Positions 10,910 to 23,571 are shown, numbered from the stretch's first letter. The stretch: DNA of 64,000 bases from Pontederia crassipes (GCA_030549335.1 CM060190.1:69330118-69394117), one strand, 5' to 3'. Notes: generated by a model from the letters alone, not told the origin. Numbers and translations: made by a program.

Positions 10910-13780
10910 TCAACAAAGTATGCTGCCAGATCTTAGTTTCCCCTGTTTACGAAGCTCCTCCAAGGGATCTGGACTCTTCATAACTCTACAGAGTCTCCTA
11001 AAAAATGGAAATATATAAAAGTTGTGGAAGAATAACATAGAGCACACAATATCAGCCGAATACATGAGTTTGTCAAGGCTTGTGTATTTACCGGTCTTGA
11101 GCATTCTGTGCAGGAAATGTTGGCATGAAATCCTTTGACTTAGGCAGAGGAACTTCCCAAAACCAAGGATGTTGCAGGGCAGCTTCTGCTGTTATTCTCT
11201 GTGTTTGAATGGAAAATATGATATTATGATTTTCGAGAGAAAACATGATATTCTGATACATAGAACTAAAGATAAAAAAAAGTTCAAAAGTGCAGAAAGT
11301 GTATACCTTTTCAGGATCATAAGTTAGAAATTTGTTCAACAAATCAAATCCAGCTTCAGACAATGTCGGCCGCCCAGAAAACGAAGTAGGTGGGAATTTC
11401 TCACGCAACCTATTATATCTGTAAGTGAAAAAAAGAAAAAAAACTGAACATCACTCACACTGTCATATTTTATGAGGTACAAATTGAGAACAGATAAGCA
11501 ACAACAGTACAGTTTAAGGCCTAAAATTAGGATAATATACCGAATATACAAAAAAAGTTGTGGGTGGAAGTGGTTCAAGAGTGGCTTACGGATGATTAAC
11601 GAACTTGGATTTGTATAAAGGCAGTTTAGACATTCCTGGCCATATCTTTTCATTTGGTGTACCTAATGTTTTGAAGATCTGCACAGGGAGAAAAAACAGA
11701 AAGAAAAACATTTATATCTAGGAGGAATGATATATATGCAAACCTACAGATGAAACAAGAGAAATTACCTTATCAAGTTGATCGATCTCATTTTTTCCAC
11801 TGAAAAGTGGTTCTTTAGCCAATAATTCAGCCATTATGCAGCCCAAAGACCACGTGTCAACAGCAGTTGAATATTCCTTTGCACCTAAAAGAAGTTCCGG
11901 TGCCCTGCATTACAAAACAAAGTTATGAGCCACCCCGCAGAAGGAAGCAAGACGAGTGGAACTCCAAAATGACAAGAAAGCCAAAATAATGCAAGAGACA
12001 GCCTACCTGTACCACAAAGTAACAACCAGCTGAGTATATGGCCTCAATGGACTCCCATACTGACGTGACAACCCAAAATCACATATCTTTAACTCACCAC
12101 GATTATTCATGAGAATATTTGATGTTTTGAGATCCCTACAAAAGGTGAGTTAGAGATCATATTGGGAAAAAGAAACAACCAACAAACTATTCAACAGCTT
12201 TGATCCGTCATGAAGAACCAGCGCGTAAAGTACCTATGAAGCACCCAGTTGTCATGAAGATACTTGACTCCCTCCAGCAGCTGAAGCATTAAACATTTAA
12301 CTTCACTTTGGCTAAAAGGCTGCTTCATGGCCTCCATCAGTGCCTTCAGATCGTGCTCCATATATTCCATAACCATGAAAATACTATCAAGACTGCTACC
12401 TACAACAACCTCCTTAACGTCAACAATGGATGAGTGGTGAAAAGCCAACAATATATTGATTTCTCGTAGAGATGTCAAAGGAAAACCCTCCCGTTCCTTC
12501 TCCATCTTAACCTTCTTAAGTGCCACCACCTCACCAGTTTTCTTATCCTTTGCCCTGTAAACAACGCCGTAAGTGCCTTCATTAATCTTATTCAGCCTCT
12601 CATAATCGTCGACACTCCTGCATCCTTGTAGCATGTTTATGCACCTTTGAGGTGGTCGTGGAGGTTGTGGCATTTCATCACTAGTATCATCAGGGCCTGA
12701 GTTAGAATCTAACAAATGGTCATATCCAAGACCAACATCCTCTTTCCCGTCAATTTCCATATAAGCATTCTTGTTTACCTCAACAGACTGGTTATCATTG
12801 TACTCTCTTCCAGAATCATATGGCTTCGCTGAAATCCCCTCAGAGCCCTCTTTTGTAATGACCTCTCCGAGCTCTGGACTTGACACAGAAGGCATCAGAG
12901 TATTTTTCCTAGCGAACATTCCCTCCTCATTATATATATCAGCTTCATAGTTAACTGCACTGTTTCCATCTGCCCAACGAGAAGAAGATATATTCATTGC
13001 AATCAGGTACTCTTCTTCGTCCTCATCCATATGCTGTAGTTCTTGCTTACTGTTTAGCTCATGAAATGGTGAATCCGTTGATACCTTAACATCAGGTGAT
13101 GCCTGCTCCATTGGCTTCCGAACCATCTCACCTAACTCTTGTGGTGAATCTATAGATACCCTAACATCTAGGGGTGATGACTGCTCCCTGGGTTCTTCGA
13201 TCATCTCACCTAACTCGTGTGTAGCATGCTCATCCTCCCACGGGAGAGGCAGTGGAGGAGCAACATATTCAAGCTGTTCTCTTTCACTTTTCAAAGCTGT
13301 GGCATCAATAGGTTTCTTGACATCATCTCTATCCCATACAATTGGGGAAAACTTCCTCTTTTTACTCAGCGAGGGTGACAGAATCCCACTCTCCTTGCTC
13401 CTCGTACCATTACTCGTTCTCCATGCCGAGGGAGCACCGGTTTCGTCAGACCCACTCCCACTAGACAGCTCTCCAGGCTCTCTATCGGTGGCAAGTCTCT
13501 CACGCACGGACCTCCTGATCCGTTCATCTCCGCTCCCACCACCACTCAAATTGCTCAGTGGGGAACGTCGATATCCATTCAAAGAGCCCCGTTTCTTACC
13601 ATCCCTCGGCCCCTCCCGAGCCCTGTCCTTCAGACCGCGCTCCTCACGGCGGTCCCGAGCGCGGTCTCCATCCCTGTACCGATCCAGGGAGGCGAAATCC
13701 TTCTTCCTGGAAGCCTCCGCGTCAGATTCTCGAAACCTGCGCTCGTGATCTCTGTAGCCACCGTGCCGCCCCGCCGCCAT
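10910..13780 (-). CDS. CDKG2: Cyclin-dependent kinase G-type (PLTSLRE)
   Basis: Nuclear Ser/Thr kinase of the CDK11/CDKG family. In plants CDKG proteins pair with cyclin L and are linked to pre-mRNA splicing, meiotic synapsis and cell-cycle control. Exons on the minus strand: 13780-12234, 12135-12007, 11904-11769, 11678-11590, 11418-11307, 11198-11092, 10997-10910; all introns are GT-AG and the sum is 2208 nt (735 residues plus stop). The N-terminal ~390 residues are charged and Arg/Ser/Asp-rich (RS-like, disordered). The kinase domain starts near residue 393: G-loop NEGTYGVV, catalytic Lys about 422 (VALKK), cyclin-binding helix PLTSLRE 434-440, HRD about 515-517, DFG about 535-537, then VVTLWYRAPE. 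All key residues are present. I chose the ATG at 13780 because it opens the [15 protein letters not shown] start. CDKG1 versus CDKG2 cannot be settled from sequence alone. Confidence 0.93.
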
Positions 13781-14044
13781 TACAACCGGTTAAAGAAAAT
13801 GAGGGACGAAGACGACGGACGAAACCCTATATACAGAAATCCTACCCCAAGGATCCAGCAATTCAACCCCTCCCCCCCACGACGGCCCAATAATCAGAAA
13901 GAACAAGCAAATAAACTACCGAAATTTAGCCGAAGAAAATTGGAACCCAAAGGACCGATTATACCGATAAGGGGTTGCACGGGACAAAAATAGGATCTTC
14001 GGTCGAAATATTGAGAGGAAAGAGGTAAATCGAGGGATTCGCAC

Positions 14045-14205
14045 CTCGTCGGGGAGCAGCCGGCGATCTGATCTCCCACCGTGTGGCTGCTTCAGTCCAC
14101 TTCTCCTGCTACCGCGAACCGATGCGCGGGAGACGGGAAGACGCGGGCGAGAGGGCGAAAGGACTCGAGAACGGATAGGGATTTGCTTCCGCCGACTCCA
14201 ATATG
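14045..14205 (-). other. Probable 5'-UTR exon of the CDKG gene
   Basis: Upstream of the kinase ATG on the minus strand there is GC-rich leader-like sequence that ends in GACGAG followed by GTGCG (donor at 14044-14043). A 'tatatag' acceptor-like site lies just before the coding exon, near 13830. This suggests a leader intron of roughly 0.2 kb. The transcript start and acceptor are inferred, not proven. Confidence 0.45.
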
Positions 14206-14228
14206 CGTCAATCGTGATCGTGATCCGA

Positions 14229-14236
14229 TTTTTATA
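14229..14236 (-). promoter_or_regulatory. TATA box, CDKG gene
   Basis: TATAAAAA on the minus strand, placed about 30 bp before the inferred leader exon. It fits a plant TATA promoter. Confidence 0.5.
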
Positions 14237-14279
14237 TGGTTTAGTTTTCTTCCTCGTTTCTTCCTCTAGCTCATACTGC

Positions 14280-15616
14280 AGCGATTTTTGGTTTCTTTAT
14301 GTCTTTTAAGGGAAAAATGGGCGTCCCCCACTTAAATGGAAGGGACGGCCTCCCTACGTCTCCATCTGTCCAATGTGAATCAGACGGATGACGCTCAAGA
14401 GGCCGGTTTAAGGGAGAAAAGGCGGATTAGATGTGACGATTCAAAAGATGGTGGGAAGTCGGTTCACATTCGTCCGGTTGGATTTGCTTGGGTACAAATG
14501 TCTGACCTTCCATCTTTCTTTCATTGTCTCCTTTTCTCTCTCATTGCGCATGGCGGCGCTAGGGCATCGACCTCCATTATCACACGACGACTTCCGTTTC
14601 GAGCCGCGCTGACTCGATCTCGTTGCTCGACCTCCAAACTCGCGACGCCGACCTCCGATCTTGCGATGGCGGCTCGATCTCGCGACACCGACCCACTTCA
14701 CGCACCATTGAGCTCTCCGATCTCCTCGTCTGACGCGAAGTCACCTTTGCCGACCAGATCCGCTCTCACGCACCGCCGTCGACCAGATCGAGCACGCCAC
14801 AGCTCAGATCTGCCTCTCGCGCACGGCCGCCGACCTCATCGCGCCGTCAGCAACTCCTCCATGACACCCTCGCTGCCTACCCCGAGCACGCTGCGACCGC
14901 GTCGAGCTTGAGCATGCCGCGACTTCGTCGACCTCGAGCACACCACGACCCTGCCATGAACGCATGCACCGACGATCCCCTCGCCGCGCACCCGCTGATC
15001 TGGAGCACGATGCGACGAGGGAGGCTCAAAATGAAGGAACGGTTTTCTCGAAGCTGGTTATTTTTTATATTTCAAAATTATAATTTCGTGTTGCAAAGAA
15101 CCAGAGGTTCATCACTTGTAATTACTTTACGATCAAAGTTGAAGCTTGCACAAAAGAAATTGGACATTGGATCAAACTACGAGCTTAATGCTATGCATTT
15201 TTTTTCTTTTCTTTCCACATCTATGAATGAATTAGCTGAAATCGATATATCATGAATACCTTGATAACATCAAGAAGAAAGTGAAAGTGAAGAAGACTTG
15301 GTCTATTTGAAGAAAGTAAAGCATATTACAAAGCATATTATAGATCCATTTTATTACAAAGAACTATTGAGTTATAGACGAGCAGAGCACTGATCCTGCG
15401 AGCAATCCATCAAGTGTTATCCAGCCAGCGGCACGATGTCAGGCGAGTCTGCGGCGTGCTTGGCAGCGACACGGACAACAACGTGGACTCGACGGTGACA
15501 GCGAGGCCAGGCTCGAGGGCAACACGCGCGATGAAGCCGACGTCGAGACTCGGCGCCCTTGTCGGCTTGCGAGATATGCGCCTCATGCTCGTCACGGTCG
15601 TGCTCGGAGGGAACGA
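14280..15616. other. GC-rich island, no recognised gene
   Basis: About 14540-15020 is strongly GC-rich with repetitive 'ctcgatctcg' and 'cgacctcc' words. An open frame of 191 codons (14336-14911) is Arg/Ser/Pro-rich and low in complexity. A second GC-rich patch at 15400-15610 is open on both strands (61 and 81 codons). I recognise no domain. These patches may be fragments of a former gene or of a GC-rich transposon. Confidence 0.35.
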
Positions 15617-16755
15617 TATAATTTATTATTTTATGAAGTATAAAATTATAGTAAATTAAAATATTATGTATTTATTTAGTTAAAATAATAATTTATGAAA
15701 CAAAATTTTATTGATATTAATAATAATATAATTTATTTTTTATATGTTATTAATAATATAATTTACGAAACCATTTATATTAAGTTAAAGATTTTTTTAT
15801 AACCTGAATGATAATATATTAATAAATAAGATATTATAATTGATTATTATTTATGAGAATATAAAAATATTTTAATGAATAATATTAATGTTAAATAGTA
15901 ATTAAGATTATTTTACTAATTAAAATATACTAAAGAATTAAAAGGAAAAAACAAAAAAAAAGGAAAAAATGAAGTTCTCAGCGAGAACTTTGTTGGAACT
16001 TATTTATTGTTTGACCAACCTTGAGTCAAGTTTCGAAGTTAAACACAGCAAGAGCTATATCTCAAAGTTAGTAATTTAAAATTTAATTTTGATCAACTAA
16101 TTAATCATATGAATGGTTATAATAATAAATATATATCCAGAAATATACCAAATGCTTCTTTTAATAATATCCATCGACTGTGTTTGTTTGCAAAATAAAG
16201 GGAAGAATTTTTTTTTGTTCTGCCAAACAGTATACAAATTTCGAAAAATTCTCATCACCATGACTTTAACTTTTGGGACCAAAAGTTCCAATCAAAAATT
16301 CTTGGACAAGAACTTTTGAAGTTCTTTGCCGAAGGCTATAACTTATTTCTTTTTTTTGTCTCGTTCGGCCATCATCTTTTCACTTTTTTTTTCAGCTCCT
16401 AACTTCATCTATTTTCTTAATTATTTTGTAATGTAAATATATATTATTTAGTTATTTATTAATATATTATTAGTCACATTTTAAATAATTTATTAAATGT
16501 TATTAATTAAAAATTCTAAAATATATAGTTCTAATAACTAATAAATATTTTATCAATTAAACTATTCAATTATTATATTAAAAAATATTATATTTGGATA
16601 TTAAGATTTACGTAAATTGTAATATTAATAATATTTAAAATATTTAATCAAAATAAATAAAAATAATATTAATAATATAATGATTTACATAAATTATAAT
16701 ATTAATAATATATTTTATTTACTATAATTTATACTTCATAAAATAATAAATTATA
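15617..16755. mobile_element. AT-rich foldback/TIR element, 1.14 kb
   Basis: The terminal ~39 bp (15617-15656) reappear inverted at 16717-16755, with one extra base. Weaker inverted similarity, rich in 'attaataatat', continues roughly 100 bp inward on both sides. Almost the whole element is A/T. It has no coding capacity and sits exactly at the edge of the GC-rich 15.4-15.6 kb patch. TA on both sides could be the target duplication, but in this AT context that is weak evidence. Superfamily not assigned. Confidence 0.55.
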
Positions 16756-16855
16756 CTCTTAGTTGTTAGGTTTTATCTAAACACCCATTAAAATTTATCT
16801 ATCAAATTAATTTTTTAAATCTTCATCATTACTTTTTTCATAAAAAAATAACATA

Positions 16856-19044
16856 TGTAACGACCCCGATTTTTATTAAATAAATTTATTTATAAGGTCT
16901 AGAAAATCATTATCTAAAATTATGGAATTATTTAATTCAGAAATTGATGGAAATTATGGGATAAGTGAAAAGTTAAGATGGAATTTGAGTAGAGGTGAAA
17001 TTGTTATTATGAGATTATTAAGTAAATTCGAATTTAAATAAATTTAAATAATTATGAGATGATTAATTAATGATGGATGCCCAATATTGATTTTAAAAGA
17101 GTTAAAGACTCAATAGAATTAAAAATCCTAGTATGCACTATAAATAAACATCAAAGGAGTGACTGAAAACTTCTTTTGACCAAATAGACATTCTGTACCA
17201 CGAGCCTCACTTTGTTCTTCATTTTCACATGAATCGAGACATTCCAAAGAGCACACGACTACTAATTTCGAAGCCACGACATAGGTGAAGAGGCTCTAGG
17301 CGATGGATGCGAGTTTCAAGATCACATCACGAAGATATAGTCGATCAAAGTCGGCATTTGAATAACTCGCAAAGGCAGAGAGATCCAATTGATTTTTCAG
17401 TCAACTTTAGGTATGTAAGGGAATTCCTATGTCATTGGTTTTCCGCGCATGAAATCATATTCTCTTATCCTTTGTATCGAGAATTCATTGATATATTGTA
17501 TGCATCGTTTGGACATCGTATGACATTATTATATTAGTCGGAAAGTTACATCGGAACGCTCCTCTCCGTTGATGGCAGAACTCGGCCCGGATTTTATAGA
17601 ATTTGGACCAAGTAGGACTCGGAACCGAATCGGATTGTCAAACTCCGCTCAAGGCTTGGCTTCAGCACGGCTCGGGTGCGACGCGATCGTTTTGAAGGTG
17701 TTGGCCCGAGTTTATCATACACCCCGCCCGGGTTTACCTTGGCCGAGGGGAATTTGATCGTCACCGAACACAGTCCGGGTTCTACCCGATGCGTGTTGGA
17801 TTATGGGGACTAAAAACCTATTTTTAGATATCTTATTATAGATAATTGAATAGTTATTATGGTTAATTGTCCATAGTCATCCATGATCATATTATTAATA
17901 GATCTGATCTCATCATATTATTCAGATCTGACATTGAAATTATTGATATTATTGTTCCACTTGATCATATGATTAATCATAACATTGATTCAGTACTTTT
18001 TCCCTGATTGAGTTCTTGTCTAACCTTAATTAAAATTGTTAAAAATAGATATATTAGATAAACAAGATAAAATATGAAAACTGTTGGATGTTCTTTGATT
18101 GTCTTTAAGTCCCATAAATCAAATTGTTATTGTTATGGATATTGTATGATGCAGATAGTCTATTTAAAGGTTTGATACGTCATCCTTTAGAGAAGATATG
18201 ATCTTCCGTCATCACGAATTATTATTTAATGTTATTATTGGAGGATGGCTTGCCGTGACTTGATCCCTCACTAGTCTACATGAAAGAGACATTGAGTTTT
18301 TCCTAATTGATCGAGTGCTCTTTATTGAATTTGATAACTCAAAAGATTGAATTGAATTGAATCATGATCATTCGAATATTGACGGTCTTTGCCTCCACCC
18401 ATTGAGTCAAATAGAAATTATTATTGATCAATGACTATTGATATTGAAATTGATAAATTGGATAGTGTCAGATTAAGCATAATCGGTTATTGTTAACACT
18501 GATAATTAATATTGATTGGTCTTTTGACCTTGTTCCTAATCCTCTTCATCGATATATGGCTTTATTGAGTTATTGATCTATTGATTATCGATTCCTACCA
18601 TATTAATCTATCTAGTGCTCTATTATTTATCGTTTTATATTACTATTAATTAATTGAGCGTCGTTGATTTATTGAACACTATTAATTTATTGCATATTAT
18701 TATGATTAGATCCTACGTACTGAGCATTTTTATATTTATGAGTTTTTCTCTATATCTGAATTCATGCAGGTGAGATAATATTAGAAGATGATGATGTATT
18801 ACAGAATGTTGCACATGGTGTATGATTATGTCCTACTACTTTTATTTATTAGTTACTATTTTTTTCGTATTTTTAGTATTGTGAAGTTATGGACGTTTCT
18901 AGCTACTCGACGTTATGAATTTTTAGATGTTGTTATTATTATTTAGAATTTTATAGAATTTATTTTTCACAAATTTATTTTATATAAAATGATATAGTAT
19001 TCTTAGAACGATTCTGAGCATACGAAAGTAATGTGAGTCTTACA
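16856..19044 (+). mobile_element. Probable solo LTR (~2.2 kb, Ty3-type ends)
   Basis: The segment starts TGTAACGACCCC and ends with ...GTCTTACA, so it has 5'-TG...CA-3' termini like many plant Ty3/gypsy LTRs. It is flanked by ACATA (16851-16855) and ACTTA (19045-19049), a 5-bp target duplication with one mismatch. A TATA-like 'actataaataa' occurs near 17138. No primer site, polypurine tract or pol frame adjoins it. It could also be a fragment of another repeat. Confidence 0.45.
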
Positions 19045-19230
19045 ACTTAAATTTTCTTTGACTAGTTATGAAAAAGTAACTTTTTTTTTCATAATTTTCC
19101 TACCTAACACATCCATGGATGAAGACCTGAACAAATGGTCTTCAGACTAACTCCTAACGATTCACTGAGACAGAATTCTGCCAACTAATTATGCTAATTA
19201 GAAATACACCAAATGGTTCTTGTATACGTG

Positions 19231-19234
19231 CTTG
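19231..19234. repeat. Target-site duplication (CTTG), left
   Basis: CTTG directly precedes the left LTR and recurs at 23572-23575 directly after the right LTR. Confidence 0.75.
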
Positions 19235-19901
19235 TGTCACGGGGTGTTTCCCGTGACACGAAGCGTGAAGCCTCGCGGCACCAGTGCCGCTCAACTTATA
19301 GCCCTCGGCCGTTCCGCGCCGAAAACATGGAACACATACAGCCGCCCCGCACTGCGTAATATTGCGGAGTACCAAGTTATCCGCCCTTAGGGCATTTATC
19401 TTGTAAGGTCGTCCTTATGAATGGCCAAGTAGGTGACGTTCCCGTAGGGTACGTCTTTTGCATCTTCAATATGTAACAAGACTCCTATACCTACGGTACA
19501 CTGAGAGGAGTTCACTAGTGCCTTCCGAGGCCCAATTGTATGTTATGTTTCATCATATTTAATACAAGTAAGCTTTCCTTTAATTCTAGTGTCATGGCCT
19601 TGAGCGTGGGGTAGCAACCCACATCGGTGTCCCTTCGTGGCATCCCGTGGTCCCTTCGTCGCCCCTTCGGACTTTAAGCGCCCAAGCGCCTATGTTAGTG
19701 CCGCAACGCGCTAATGCCACGGTCTCGTGACGAGTAGTCCAACACTCTAGTCATGTCCGTGTTTGAATGCCTATAAGAGCGACTCTCGGCAAAGTCGTCT
19801 CGACCATAAAACTTCCGCTGCAAACTCAAAACAGGCTTGGCTAGGTGCTTATCCGCCTAGTCGCCGCACGTGGTCTAGTGTCCGAGAATGACCCCATGAC
19901 A
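19235..19901 (+). repeat. Left (5') LTR
   Basis: 667 bp, TG...CA ends, with a short inverted terminus (TGTCACGGG...CCCGTGACA close to the start). A TATA-like TATAAGAG occurs near 19772. Confidence 0.93.
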
Positions 19902-19903
19902 AG

Positions 19904-19916
19904 TGGTATCAGAGCA
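19904..19916 (+). other. Primer binding site, initiator tRNA-Met
   Basis: TGGTATCAGAGCA is complementary to the 3' end of plant initiator methionine tRNA, the usual primer of plant LTR retrotransposons. It lies 2 nt after the left LTR. Confidence 0.9.
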
Positions 19917-21769
19917 GTTCTTCCTGCTTGGATTATCCAGCGACGATGACTCGCTTGTGTCGTCGCAACGTGCCCTGGCGTAGGAGATGTGCTTCCGCTC
20001 AAATACTCCATCACGCCCAGGCGCACTGGTACCATGGTCTTTGATCGTGGACGCCAACGAGGAATGCATGGCAAGCCTCCTCGCCGCACGCCCAGTCGTG
20101 CCCCGCAGCATGTTCCTCATACACCCGTGTCGTGTCAACAAACGTCCGTCATGCATCATGATGGCGGATTGATCGCCTCGCCTAACCGGGACGGTCATGC
20201 GTCGCTCACTCGAGCAGATCAACCACCCCAGGTATACAGTCGAGAATCATGAAGTGTCGCGCTGCGTCAAAGAGTGGCCATATGCTCCGCATGATGGTCT
20301 TGCGCTGCTCATCATGAGATCGCTTACACGAGCGTCGTGTAACTCGGAAGACCCGTGTCACATTCAGGGACTGTCGGTCATGCACTATTATGACGACCTG
20401 GCGCTGCTCGGTATTTCGTGACGTCGCATCGCATGCCCAGTCATGCAACGTGAAGTGCACAACCGTTTCACGGGAGAAGTTGGCTTAAAGACAAATATCA
20501 AGGTTCATAGTCCCTTTTCGGCCAAAGAATATCATCCCTTCTGCCAAGGAGCATCAATCACAAGCATCTTGTCGTGCCGCAGCATCGCCTGCCACGCCAC
20601 GATGACTTTCAGGAATGGAGCAAAGCGTTGATTACTTGCAAACACTCGTGGACGAGCTGTCAGCCTTGCCTGCCTCGTCAAGTGTCGCCCCGCAAGCGGC
20701 GCGATGTCATCCATCGAGGAGTGGGACGAACCTGATACATGCCAACGCAAATCGACGCCTCAACTCAGCGACCAATTTGGCAAATGGTCTGAGCGTCGAG
20801 CATCGGCGAACCTTGGCATGCTGCTGTCAAGCGTTCTGCCGCCAACCGAAGGAAGGAGTGCCCTTTCCTTTCGGACATCGCCTCGAGTAATCGAAGCGGC
20901 CTCCAAAGATCGCAATGCGAAAGTTTCGAATGACACATTGGCGATGTCGTCCCTTCGAATGGAGATGGAGGTAATGTTGGGAGCTCATGCCATGAGTTCA
21001 CCAACCGCAGTCCGCTTATCTAAGCGGAGCGTCTTCACAAGCATCCGTCCGGATCAGTGAAGGCCCGGAACTGCTACTCTTTCGCAAGGGTTAAACCGCC
21101 CGGTGGACGAGTATGTCAAAGGTGTATGATCTAGGATGACAAGCACAGTGACATTACTTTGTCCAAGACGCGGACGGACGAGCATCGAAGGTGCATCCTC
21201 TTCGTGAACGAGCACAACGATCTCGCCCCGTCCATACCCCAAAGGGATTGTCAAAGCTTCAAAGGAGGTCCCAGGATCGGAAGAAGGCATATCCCAAGAA
21301 TCCTGCAAGATGTGGCAAACTCAGGATGGCGTTGCCATCGCGACAATGTAGAATATGGCAAACATTCATCCCAGACATGGGACGAAAGAATTGGCAGTTC
21401 ATCAATTATGCAGGCCCTGACAAGTTGGGACTGGAGGTCAAGATCGCATTGTTCAGCATCGGCCAGATGGGCATGTTGAAGGAGGAAGTGAAAGGAATCA
21501 CCGAGCTCCGCCTACAGTGTTCCCAGGAGGATGAAGACCCAGTGTTGGTGCTCTTCAAGCAGAGGGGTTAGAAGCTTTAGACTAGGAAGGAGTTGGAACG
21601 ACCGGATCGCCCAACCTCCGCTCACTAGTCGACGCTGCCAAGTCAATCAGGACAAGTGCCATACCACCAAAGCCCTTGGGCAAGGGCAATGGTGGGGGAG
21701 AGAAGCTCAAGTCGCAAGGAGGAAGCTACTTATGCCGAAGATAAAAATCGCCCATCGAAGCAGAAGAAG

Positions 21770-22470
21770 CAAGTCGAACCACAGGCACATGTGGGGAAAC
21801 CCTCATCGTCGCTCACTATAGCGACTGGGAGTGGACAAGATGCGAAATGTTATACCAAAGAACCTTGCTCTACCTCAAACCGTCGAGATATCTATTGTCC
21901 ACCAAGGGGAAGGTGGAGATGTTCTCAAGGCTCGGCGGACGAAGGACTCAACGTTGCAGCCATCTGCAACTTGGGGACAACGAGTTGAACCACAAGAAAA
22001 CGTGGGGAGACTCTCGTCGCCCACTATGGCGACTTGGATGGATAAGGCATGGATTGTCATATCAAAGAACCTTGTCCCGCCTCAAGACTGCCGAAACATC
22101 AGGTGATCACCAAGGAGGAGGTGGTCCTGCGCTTTTCGTTCGGCAGAGGTATGAAAGACTCTACGTTGCAATCATTTGCAACATAGAGACGTTGAGTCAA
22201 GCCACAAAGAGACCTGAAGCGTCCCAAAGTATCCGTGGGAAGACTCTCGTCGCTCATCATAGCGACCCCAGGCACTCGAAGCAGACAAGCTACAAGCATC
22301 GACATCGGAGAGCTTGTGCTGTTTCAAGCCGTCGATATTCAAGAATGATCATCGAGGGTGAGATGGTCCCGCACTTCGCATTCGACGGAAGGAAGACCTT
22401 ATGCTGCGGCCATCCGCAACATGAAGGCATCGAGTCAAGTCATGCAGGTCGAATGACGAGACTCTTCATC
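21770..22470 (+). repeat. Internal ~210-bp imperfect repeats of the LARD
   Basis: Recurring landmarks, 'gtcgaaccacaggcac', 'gttgaaccacaagaaa', 'gtcaagccacaaagag' and a weaker 'gtcaagtcatgcaggt', start near 21774, 21983, 22194 and 22432. Each is followed by 'gactctcgtcgctcac'-type sequence, so the unit of about 210 bp is repeated three to four times with heavy divergence. Confidence 0.7.
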
Positions 22471-22904
22471 GTGTTCTACACGACCCTGAGACAACTCTTC
22501 TCCGCGCTATTCCTGAAGGCATACAAGAGTTGTTTCACCCCCAAAGAAACCAAACCACACAAGTTGACGCTGCGCAAGTCGAAGAGAAGTGAAGCCAACA
22601 GAGACTTGATGGACGGATAGTTGCTTGATGAAGTCAGACCGCACATGGCGGACTCCACTGGCGCTGCACAAGTGATGACCCCGGATTGGACGGAGGATCA
22701 GCGAGCGAAGCAGGCCTGAGGGAGGAGTCCTCAGCGAGACCCCAAGGAGCGGGCATTCCTGGCGTTGCGTGATGCTGGTGAAGTCGAAGTCAAGGCAAAG
22801 AAGGCAGAATTGAACGAGACAAGCGAAGTCAAAACTCAAGACGAAGGCCCCGAGGAAGCCCGGACAACGGCGTCGGGGGCGTCGCCGACTTTGGTGGGGG
22901 AGAA

Positions 22905-23571
22905 TGTCACGGGGTGTTTCCCGTGACACGAAGCGTGAAGCCTCGCGGCACCAGTGCCGCTCAACTTATAGCCCTCGACCGTTCCGCGCCGAAAACATGG
23001 AACACATACAGCCGCCCCGCACTGCGTAATATTGCGGAGTACCAAGTTATCCGCCCTTAGGGCATTTATCTTGTAAGACCGTCCTTATGAATGGCCAAGT
23101 AGGTGACGTTCCCGTAGGGTACGTCTTTTGCATCTTCAATATGTAACAAGACTCCTATACCTACGGTACACTGAGAGGAGTTCACTAGTGCCTTCCGAGG
23201 CCCAATTGTATGTTATGTTTCATCATATTTAATACAAGTAAGCTTTCCTTTAATTTTAGTGTCATGGTCTTGAGCGTGGGGTGGCAACCCATATCGGTGT
23301 CCCTTCGTGGCGTCCCGTGGTCCCTTCGTCGCCCCTTCGGACTTTAAGCGCCCAAGCGCCTATGTTAGTGCCGCAACGCGCTAATGCCACGGTCTCGTGA
23401 CGAGTAGTCCAACACTCTAGTCATGTCCGTGTTTGAATGCCTATAAGAGCGACTCTCGACAAAGTCGTCTCGACCATAAAACTTCCGTTGCAAACTCAAA
23501 ACAGGCTTGGCTAGGTGCCTATCCGCCTAGTCGCCGCACGTGATCTAGTGTCCGAGAATGATCCCGTGACA
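22905..23571 (+). repeat. Right (3') LTR, just upstream of PTAC14
   Basis: 667 bp, differing from the left LTR by 14 transitions and no indel that I could see. TATAAGAG is at 23442-23449, pointing towards PTAC14. Confidence 0.93.

Larger units (their letters stand above)
19235..23571 (+). mobile_element. Complete non-autonomous LTR retrotransposon (LARD)
   Basis: Two direct LTRs of 667 bp (19235-19901 and 22905-23571) begin TGTCACGG and end TGACA. A primer site follows the left LTR after two bases (19904-19916), and a purine tract precedes the right LTR (about 22893-22904). A CTTG duplication flanks the whole element. The 3.0-kb interior has no frame with recognisable gag, protease, RT, RNase H or integrase; the longest (257 codons, 21847-22620) lies in internal repeats. 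This fits a large retrotransposon derivative mobilised in trans. I count 14 differences between the LTRs (about 2.1%), all transitions, so the insertion is fairly young. It ends 215 bp before the PTAC14 ATG, in the same orientation. Confidence 0.92.

Noticed and set aside
14336-14911. 191-codon plus-strand frame upstream of the kinase
   Set aside because: Low-complexity Arg/Ser/Pro composition from a GC-rich repeat-like stretch; no domain.
19904-19916. Plant virus (caulimovirid) origin of the element with a tRNA-Met primer site
   Set aside because: Direct LTRs, target duplication and absence of any movement, coat or RT sequence make it an LTR retrotransposon derivative.
21847-22620. 257-codon frame in the LARD as a gag protein
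   Set aside because: It crosses the ~210-bp internal repeats, has no zinc knuckle or capsid-like feature and no neighbouring pol.
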